The notes under the pieces: generated by a model
The model's input: the letters and a program-made list of their open reading frames with translations, nothing else
Database searches by the model: none
Told to the model about the DNA's origin: nothing
Position numbers and translations under genes: made by a program
Assembly: GCF_032854445.1 (NCBI RefSeq)
Contig: NC_088300.1
Span: 82,425,548-82,489,547 of the forward strand
Length of the DNA: 64,000 nucleotides
Source: Liolophura sinensis
Lineage: Eukaryota > Mollusca > Polyplacophora > Chitonida > Chitonidae
Direction: 5' to 3'
Shown: positions 56,521 through 64,000 of the stretch, piece by piece
Layout: each line of letters begins with the position of its first letter
How positions within the stretch are numbered: the first letter of the stretch is position 1

Positions 56521-57120
56521 TCTAACCCACTGACAATGAAGGCAGGAATTGAGAGATAGATTCCCCCCTCCCCCGGCCCCAAATATTTTTTTCGAATTTT
56601 TTTGCTGGAACTGATGCATTTAGTTGTGTATTGTACATGGGTTTTTATTATGTGTGAAGTTTAAAGGTTATGTGTGAAATGAAGGGAACTGCGTCCAAAT
56701 TGAAATGCATTTTCCTACCCGCTAACACTAAAGGCATTGTGTGAGAGATAGATTTCCCGCCAAAATATTGTTTGAAAATGTTTTGCTGGAACTGATGCAT
56801 ATAGCTGTATATTGCACATGCCTTGGTGGTTGTGTGTGTGAATTTTGAAGGGTGTGTGCGTGAAATATAGGAAAATGTGCCCAAATTTAATTGGATATTC
56901 TTAGCCGGTAATTTTGAAGGCATTGTGTTTTTTAAAGAAATTTGTAGGTGTAAATGGTGCTTGTGTGTGTATATTGTATATGGGTTGGTGATTGTGTGTG
57001 TGTGAATTGTGAAGGGTGTGTGTGTAAAATGAAAGGAATTGTGCCAAAATGTAAATGGATATTGTTAGCCGCTAACAGTGAATGCATTGTTGAAGAGATG
57101 GACTTGTTAGGCAAAAATTA
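56521..57120. repeat. Diverged copies of the 186-bp satellite
   Basis: About three units with spacing near 181-190 bp, recognised by 'gaactgatgcat', 'tgtgtgaaatgaagggaa', 'cc.aa.t.aaatg.at.tt..tagc' and 'cattgtgtgagagatagat'. They correspond to the satellite at 62140-64000 but are older. Confidence 0.65.
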
Positions 57121-57509
57121 TACATTGGAACTAGTGGTAGCCTGAGGTTTCTAAAATACATCCCTACATGTGTGAAGATATGATTTAAAGAAGGTGGCGT
57201 ATTGCCTGGATCGAATCTTCCCTTGGGATGGGTACCTCGTTTTTTTTTGGTGGCTGATGTGTGGTTGTAAAAAAAATGAAACAAGACTGGATTTATGCAG
57301 TTAGGGTCAGTAGGAATGCATTACATGCGCACATGTCAAACACGGTAGGTGTTGTGTAAAAAGTAACGAATTTAACGCAAAAACATCCTAGTCGGGGGTT
57401 AGATTTTTTATTGCAGAATAACGTTGTCCGCGCTTAGATTGATGTAGATACTAAGTTTGGCGTGGCTACCTTAAAAACTAAATGATGTACGATTTTTTCA
57501 ATGTCTAGT
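57121..57509. other. No gene recognised; mixed repeat remnants
   Basis: It contains 'ggatcgaatcttcccttgggatgggtacctc', the inverted version of the 'gaggtacccatcccaaggcaggattcgatcc' words at 57912-57942, so the family A edge is present here in reverse. Nothing else recognisable. Confidence 0.5.
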
Positions 57510-57680
57510 AGCTGTTGCCTCGAATTCCTCGAATTAATTGCAAGGGAGACAACTCTGCAGTGGCTGCTGCCTTTATTCCTTTAATTAATTGAAAGGTAGA
57601 CACCTCTGCAGGTGGCTACTGCCTTTATTCCTGCTATTAATTACAAGTGAGACAACTCTGCAGGTGGTTGCTCCCTTTAT
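57510..57680. repeat. 52-bp tandem repeat, three units
   Basis: 'gacaactctgcag.tggctgctgcctttattcct..aattaatt' recurs with starts at about 57548, 57599 and 57651. The 'gggagacaactctg' word also occurs at the ends of both family A copies (43190, 58688). Confidence 0.8.
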
Positions 57681-57789
57681 ACTAACAAAAGGGGATATAA
57701 CTCGTCAAGTTCCCAAGGTGCAGGTTCTTAGCACAATTAGTTGTCTAATTAACTGTTAAATTTCAGCACGATCGGGCGATAATTAACGC

Positions 57790-58765
57790 AACACTTTATT
57801 TACGCTCAGGGAACATTAATTTCCCACCAATAAATCATTAAAATAACTGCCATCAGCCACACCATCTACGCCTATGACTTGTGCACCAAGATCTTCAAGT
57901 TGCAAAAACAGAGGTACCCATCCCAAGGCAGGATTCGATCCAGGCATCACGCCACCTCTTTTACATAATATCAACACATGTAGGGTTGTATTTTTGCAAC
58001 TTGATGCTTGTCATATCCATACATACATACATGCATACATATTCCCCGATTCCACAAATTCCTAGAGCATATGTCGCACATCAGCAACACATTACCCAAC
58101 ATTCCCACACCACAAGTCGCACATCGGCCACACATTCCGGACAGCCAAAATACACTACTCCCACAGCAGCCCCACATCCCCACCATACTCACCCTTCAAC
58201 ACCTACAATTGCATCATACCCACCTTTCGGTCACAAATTTGTGACACTTCCCCGTATTCTGCATAGGGTAAAAGGGATTGGCAGTTCGACACATTCCAAC
58301 CATTTCCCCATTCCCGACATACTAACCTTCTAACACACCGTACTCATCATCTGCTCATCTCAGTGCCATAACACTCCGTAGCTATCTAGCACAATTAGTT
58401 GTCTACGTACCTGTCAAATTTCAGCACTATCGGACAGTAATTAATGGAATACGGGACGCGACACGACACCACCCACCTTTATCCACCCCTGAATCTATAG
58501 CCCATTGCCTACAGAACGGCACTAAATTAGCCCATACTCACCTTCAACTCAATGCAATTCCCCCAAACTCAGTCAGCTGGTAGAAACGTCCCTTTCGTAC
58601 TCACCTGTCAAAATTCAACCAATTCCATGAGTAACTAAGGCCCTAATCACCGTTCAATCACTTGCCGTCATTCGGCCTATCCCTTAACACAGTGGGAAAC
58701 AACTCTGGTACAGTCGACGTTATTACAAACTTTAAGAAATCATATAAATCATATCAAATAAAATC
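57790..58765. repeat. Interspersed repeat family A, copy 2
   Basis: Same orientation as 42061-43260 and collinear with it through 'gaggtacccatcccaaggcagg', the CATA run, 'cagctggtagaaacgtccctttcgtactcacctgtcaaaattcaacc' and 'ggtacagtcgacgttattac'. The five-unit hairpin array of copy 1 is reduced to one damaged unit here, so that array expanded in copy 1 or contracted in copy 2. Confidence 0.75.
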
Positions 58766-58799
58766 ATATAAAATCGCTCATTTCACTGACAACTTTGAC

Positions 58800-60142
58800 T
58801 TTTGGATATGTGTTGGCCTGTGTGGTTAATTTGCCTGCGGACAAGGGGTCGGTCTGAAAAGCCAATCCAAACATCCAAAATTTTTATTTACCGTCCGATT
58901 TGGACCAAATTTGGTCCTGAAACCCATGGGGATCAAGGACATAACATATTCGAAGGTCAAGGTCGGTCGTTGCCGGGATCAAGGTCAACAATCCTTTTTT
59001 ATGTACCTGCCTAAGGGTTAGAGGGCTCGGGTTGTAAGGGAGAATGCCCTAAAGATGCCCAAAAAGGTGAGGTCCTAAGAGGTATTCGAGATCGAGGATG
59101 ACAAATTGGAGGTCGGATCCGACCTCGACCTTGACCTCTAAAAAGTCGACCAAAATTTCAAATCCGTTTCTGAAAATTCTTTTAAAAATCTCCGATCAAT
59201 CTAGGATCTTGACCTTTTGACACCTGATGACGACATGACCTTCCCGTTGATTCAAGACTTTGTCATTGACCTGTGACCTCTGACCTACTTTTGAGACAGT
59301 GCATTTGGAATGTACTATGTGAAAAGTAGATGGTGTATCAAAAGTCATTGAAAAGGTAATGGATCGATGCCAAGGTCATGCGTTCATCACATATCAAAAG
59401 ACTAAGATCATAGGTCAAGTAGAGATTTTTTAAAAAATTTTCGAATTCGAAGTCAACTTTTGACCGCCGTTTTGGAAGTCAAAATGGAAGTTGGGGTCAA
59501 AACTGACCTCATATTCGTAATTTGTGACCTCCATTACCCCCTATATTATATTTTCAGGTCATTTGGAGAAGAAATGTGTTGCACACATTTTTTGACCCCA
59601 TGTTAACCTTATAGGTGAAAAAAGGCGGGAAAATTATTTGTCTCCGATTGACCTCAAACTTTCATACCAGGGGTAATCGAGGTCGTAAATTACTAATCCG
59701 AGGTCAGTTTTGAACTCTGCCTACATCTTGATCTCCAAAATAGACTCAATGTTTATGCCGCCATTTTGGAGGTCAAGGTCAAAATCAAGATCAAATCTGA
59801 CCTCCGACATCGATTACCTCTGGTATTAAAAGTTCAGCTCAATGAAAAACAAAAAAGAATCTGAGGTCGGTTTTGACCTTGACACTGACGTTGACCTTTA
59901 AAATGGCGGTCAAGATTTTGATCTTTGCAGTTCTCAACAAATACCTAATTGTTTCTTTGACCTTGACTTTTTGACACGTAGTGCTCCAATGACTTTGAAG
60001 TCGAACTATAACCTTCTGTTTGACCATCAACGTCTAGCCTTGTTTCCACATATGCATTCCGATTGTACTATCTAAATAAAAGTCTGGAGGTTAAAGAACA
60101 AATCCGAGGTCATGATTCAACTTGAAGGTCACAGGGGCATTA
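58800..60142. repeat. AGGTCA-rich repeat, block 3
   Basis: Continues family A as in block 1 ('ggtcggtctgaaaagccaatcc', 'catattcgaaggtcaaggtcggtcgttgccgggatcaaggtc'). Half-site runs at 58955-58985, 59122-59138, 59770-59785 and 59870-59897 occur on both strands. Cut on the right by the Tc1 element at 60145. Confidence 0.8.
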
Positions 60143-60144
60143 TA

Positions 60145-61675
60145 TACTATCCAAAAAAAGAAACGCATAACCCGTTTTTTGCGGAGGTGATGCAGTCTTT
60201 TCAATTATGCATAACTAAATAAGAATTGCTATTCTGCAAATATTTTTTTACACAGATTAAGGAAGGGTCCATATCTAGACAACAAGGCCATCAACTTGAG
60301 GTAAGACACTCACAATGAGTCTCCCACTTGAGTGGAATGTCAGTATCTGTTGTGACCACCACGGGCACGAATAACAGTTCTGACACGCCTTGTCATGGAC
60401 TGGATGAGACGCTGGATAGAGGCCTGGGGAATGTCCTGCCACTCTTCCTGCAAACATGCAACTTGCTCTTGAAGCGTTTGGGGTTGAGGTTGACGTTGGC
60501 GTAGACGTCGATCAAGTTCATCCCACAGATGCTCAATTGGGTTAAGATCCGGGGAACGGGACGGCCAGGGTAGCACATTTACATTGTTTTCGGCGAGGAA
60601 GTCCCTTGTGACACGTGCCGTGTGCGGTCTGGCGTTGTCCTGCTGGAACAACTCCCGCTGAACGTCAATGACAGGTAAGAGGTGTGGCTGCAGGATGGTG
60701 TCTCGGTAGCGTACGGCCGTAAGATTTCCCTGAACGTGGACAAGATTTGTACGACCAGTATACGATATTGCTGCCCACATCATCACACTCCCTCCACCAA
60801 ATCTGTCCACTTGGCGTACGCAGTTAGGGGCATAACGTTGGTGAGCACGTCTGTAAACCCGGTTTCTACCATCACGTCTCTGCAATAGGAATCTGGACTC
60901 ATCACTGAACCAAATGCGTCGCCAGTTGCGTAGATTCCATGCAGTCACGTTGTTACACTATCGGAGGCGATTGGCGCGATGGTGAGGACGCAGCACGATC
61001 CCAACATAGGGCCTCCTGGCTCTCAGTCCATGTTCCCTCAGCCTGTTCCGCACTGTCTGACCTGATATCCTCCTCAGTCCCGGTATGCTGGCTGCTGTGC
61101 TTTCAGCTGTAGCACAACGGTCACGCAAATGGAGGACCCTTATGTAGCGATCTTGGGCTGCTGTAGTGACACGTGGTCGACCTGAACGCCGACGGTCATT
61201 TGTTGTCCTAGCATTGTTGTAGCGGGCAGCAAGCCGCGAAATCGTGCTCTGGCTGACATGTAGACGCCTAGAAATGGACGATTGGGACTCTCCAGCTTGA
61301 AGTCTTCCAATGGCAATATTTCTTGTGACAGTGTCAAGACGTGGCATGTTGAATCAGCTTGAAAACACCACTTGAAAGACGCCGATTTCCGGCCCGAAGT
61401 TGCGGTTTTAAAGTCACACACTGCATGCTTTCCATGCGTAAGTTCGGCGTGTAAGACTGCACGTGATGCAGTGTGGTGGTGTATTTTTACTTCTTCCAAA
61501 AACGGCCTCCAAACTCAACATTTTCAACCAAGAAATGTTTTGAGGAATAAAATGTGTGCTAACTGTGACTATTAACAATATTAAAACACATTTTGCTCAT
61601 GAAATGAAGACAAAATGTATTTATTTCATTTTAAAATAAAATAAAACACCTATGCGTTTCTTTTGTTGAATAGTA
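60145..61675 (-). mobile_element. Tc1-like transposon, copy 2
   Basis: Termini 'tactatccaaaaaaagaaac' (60145) and inverted 'tactattcaacaaaagaaac' (to 61675), flanked by TA at 60143-60144 and 61676-61677. It is nearly identical to 52411-53937 along its whole length, and the flanks differ completely, so the two are separate insertions. Confidence 0.95.
60340..61347 (-). pseudogene. Tc1 transposase copy 2, same in-frame TAG as copy 1
   Basis: ATG 61347. The domain order and catalytic motifs match copy 1, with the extra two codons ('LRQRQPQPQ') that copy 1 lacks. The TAG falls at 60958-60960 after 'NRLR', exactly as in copy 1. DD34E spacing is preserved and no other lesion is visible. See the finding on the shared stop. 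Confidence 0.93.
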
Positions 61676-61878
61676 TAGTACGAAACTTAAATTGTGTAGC
61701 TTTACATGGCTCTCAAGCGAAAGCCCTTCCACGTAACTAAATTTTTGGCTTCCACTTACATAAAGGGTCCTTCGTATAATAGCCAAAGAGCCAAATGTAT
61801 TGCAGGGAGGACCAAATACTTGTATTTTCCAGAAGTGTAACCTGAATTTATTTTATTCCATCATTTTGGGCAACAGTG
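61676..61878 (-). mobile_element. Truncated end of the 12221-type Tc1/mariner family
   Basis: About 200 bp complementary to the left arm at 12221-12425, ending with the terminal 'ttccatcattttgggcaacag' and a TA (61879-61880). Its inner end abuts Tc1 copy 2 directly at 'gtttcgTA', a TA in the intact arm. The rest of that element is missing on the other side of copy 2. Confidence 0.88.
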
Positions 61879-62140
61879 TAGATAGATCCAATGTTAAAGC
61901 AATGGAGCCCATGTTATTAGATAGGGGTCAGAAACTCTTTTTCCCTGACAGGCCTCAAACTTTATTACCAGGGGTAATCATGGTCGTAAATCACGAATCC
62001 GAGGTCAGGTGTGACCTTGACCTCGACCTTGACCTTCAAAATGCGATCTTGAAGGATGGTAACATTTCTCCAATTTCTGGTTACTTGCGAATAATTTACA
62101 TGCATTCCAGATTCTGCATGCCAATTTTCAATGGTGCGTG
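61879..62140. repeat. AGGTCA-rich repeat, short block 4
   Basis: 'gaggtcaggtgtgaccttgacctcgaccttgaccttc' at 62000-62037 gives four TGACCT-like half-sites with zero or few bases between them. It leads directly into the 186-bp satellite. Confidence 0.75.
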
Positions 62141-64000
62141 TGAAATTAAAGAAATCATATCCAAATCTGAATAAGATTTACACCGGTCAACATTGAAATA
62201 CAGGTATGACACACAATTTCCGCCACCAAATAATTTTTAAAAATTTATTATGAAACTTCTAGTTGTTTGTCAGTAATCTACATGCTTTGCTGATTGAGCA
62301 TGCCAAGTTGGAATGCTGTGTGTGTGAAATTAAAGGAATCATGTCCAGATCTGAATGAACATTTCCATCCATCAACATTGAAGAAATGGCTCGAGAGATA
62401 GATTTCCCCCAAATATTTTCTTAAAAGTGTTTTGTCCAGCCTCTGCTTATTTGTGAAAAATCTACATGCATTGCTGATTGAGCATGCCAATTTTGAATTG
62501 TGTGTGTGTGAAATTGAAGGAATCATATACAAATCCGAATGCATATTTGCACCTCTCAACCTTGAAGTATAGGTCTGACACATATTTGCCCCTCCCCCAT
62601 AAAATTTTTTATAAACGTTTTATCGAACTGCTATTTATTTGTGAGTAATGTACATGCATTGCTGATTGAGCATGCCAATTTTGAATGCTATGTGTGTTAA
62701 TTTAAAGGAATCATGTCTAGATCTGAATGAACATTTCCACCCGTCAACACCGAAGACATGGCTTGAAAGATAGATTTCCCCCCAAATATTTTGTTAAAAG
62801 TGTTTTATCAAACTTCTGCTTATTTGTGAATAATCTACATGCATTGCTGAATGAGGGTGCCAATTTTGAATGGTGTGTGTGTGAAATTATAGCAATCATA
62901 TCCAAATCTGAATGCATATCTGCACCTCTCAACCTTAAAATACAGGTATGACACATAGTTTCCCCCGCCAAATATTTCCTTAAATTTTTTTTATCCAACT
63001 TCTGGTTAATTGTGAATAATCTAAATGCATTGCTAATTGAGCATGCCAATTTTAAATGGTGTGTGTGTGAAATTAAAGGAATCATATCCAAATCTAAGTG
63101 AAGATTTGCACCCATTATCATTAAATACAGGTATTAGACATAGTTTCCCCCACCAAATAATTTCTTAAAAATTTATTATGGAACTTCTGGTTGTTTGTGA
63201 GTAATTTACATGCTTTGCTGATTGAGCATGCCAAGTTGGAATGGTGTGTGTGTGTGAAATTAAAGAAATCATGTCCAGATCTAAATGAATATTTGCACCC
63301 TAGAACATTGAAGACATGGCTTGAGAGATAGATTCCCCCCAAATATTTTGTTAAAAGTGTTTTATCCAACTTCTCCTTATTTGTGAATAATCTACATGCT
63401 TTGCTGATTGAGCATGCCAATATTGAATGGTGTGTGTGTAAAATTAAAAGGATCATGTCCAGGTCTGAATGAACATTTGCACCCATGAACATTGAAGACA
63501 TGTCTTGAGAGACAGATGCCCTCCTCAAATGTTTTTTTAACATTTTTTCGTCCAACTTCTGCTTATTTGTGAATAATCTACATGCATTGCTGATCGAGAA
63601 TGCCAATTTTGAATGGTGTGTGTGTAAAATTAGAGGAATCATATCCAAATCAGAATGCATATCTGCACCCATCAACCTTGAAGTACGGGTATGACACAGT
63701 TTCCCCAACCAAATAATGTCTGAAAAATAGTTTATGGAACTTCTGATTAGTGGTGAATAACCTACGTGCATTGCTAAAAAAGCATGTCAATTTTGAATGA
63801 TGTGTGTGTGAAATGAAAGGAATCACATCCAAATCTGAATGCATATTCGCACCTGTCAACATCGAAATAGAGGTATGACACATAGTTTCTCCCCCCCCAC
63901 AGATAATTTGCTAAATTTTTTATAGAACTACTATTTATTTGTGAGTAATGTACATGCATTGCTGAGTAAGCATGGTATTTTTGAATATTGTATGTGTAAA
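62140..64000. repeat. 186-bp tandem satellite, about ten units, continuing past the window
   Basis: 'ttgctgattgagcatgccaattttgaatggtgtgtgtgtgaaattaaaggaatcatatccaaatctgaatg' recurs with starts near 62287, 62471, 62660, 62845, 63031, 63217, 63401, 63588, 63771 and 63958 (mean about 186 bp). Adjacent units alternate between two spacer types ('acatggcttgagagatagatttcccc' versus 'tacaggtatgacacatagtttccccc'), implying a 372-bp dimer. Minus-strand frames exist because 186 is divisible by three. Confidence 0.9.

Noticed and set aside
62278-63959. Minus-strand frames up to ~216 codons with repeated peptides
   Set aside because: The 186-bp satellite period is divisible by three, so a chance open phase repeats. 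Frames break in other units and the sequence has satellite divergence.

Overview
This is repeat-dominated nuclear DNA from an invertebrate animal, probably a marine lophotrochozoan such as a mollusc or brachiopod. The organism is an inference. It rests on introns, a tRNA-headed SINE whose 3' tail resembles sequences I recall from mollusc genomes, an L1/Tx1-like LINE, Tc1 and CACTA transposons, a Penelope-like element with an N-terminal endonuclease, and a Polinton/Maverick. I see no prokaryotic gene organisation. A 200-base run of N at 38801-39000 is a scaffold gap.

Layout. 1-8321: decayed LINE pieces (ORF1 zinc knuckle, endonuclease, reverse transcriptase) with nested SINEs, set between two direct copies of a ~1 kb repeat (1-1130 and 6281-7150). 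8593-9975: a dead Tc1-like element. 9976-28573 and 40905-42060: one A-rich satellite field built on a short 'ATGTTGTAAAATG' module, with higher-order duplications. Three elements sit inside it: an internally deleted Tc1-like element (12221-13616), a Penelope-like element with pseudo-LTRs (17748-21603) plus a solo pseudo-LTR (11346-11671), and a GC-rich Polinton (28574-40904).

The Polinton has PolB on the plus strand, then a leftward block (integrase, two small membrane proteins, two poorly known proteins, packaging ATPase, major capsid protein), then a rightward block of structural-type genes. Nearly every gene carries frameshifts or stops and no protease gene was seen, so it is a dead or poorly sequenced copy.

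42061-64000 holds one host-type gene and many repeats. The host-type gene is a DUF4806-like multi-exon gene on the minus strand (45078-50475). One exon is split by a SINE and its first intron contains a Tc1 element. Upstream of it lies a CACTA/Tnp2-like transposase pseudogene (50868-54322), split exactly at a TA by a Tc1 copy whose sister sits at 60145-61675. The remainder is repeat families rich in AGGTCA (nuclear-receptor half-site) direct repeats, hairpin-forming 53-bp repeats, and a 186-bp satellite running off the right edge.

The genes do not form a pathway. The window is best read as layered transposon insertions, where nesting gives a relative order: satellite, then Penelope, Polinton and Tc1 insertions; CACTA, then Tc1; DUF4806 gene, then SINE.
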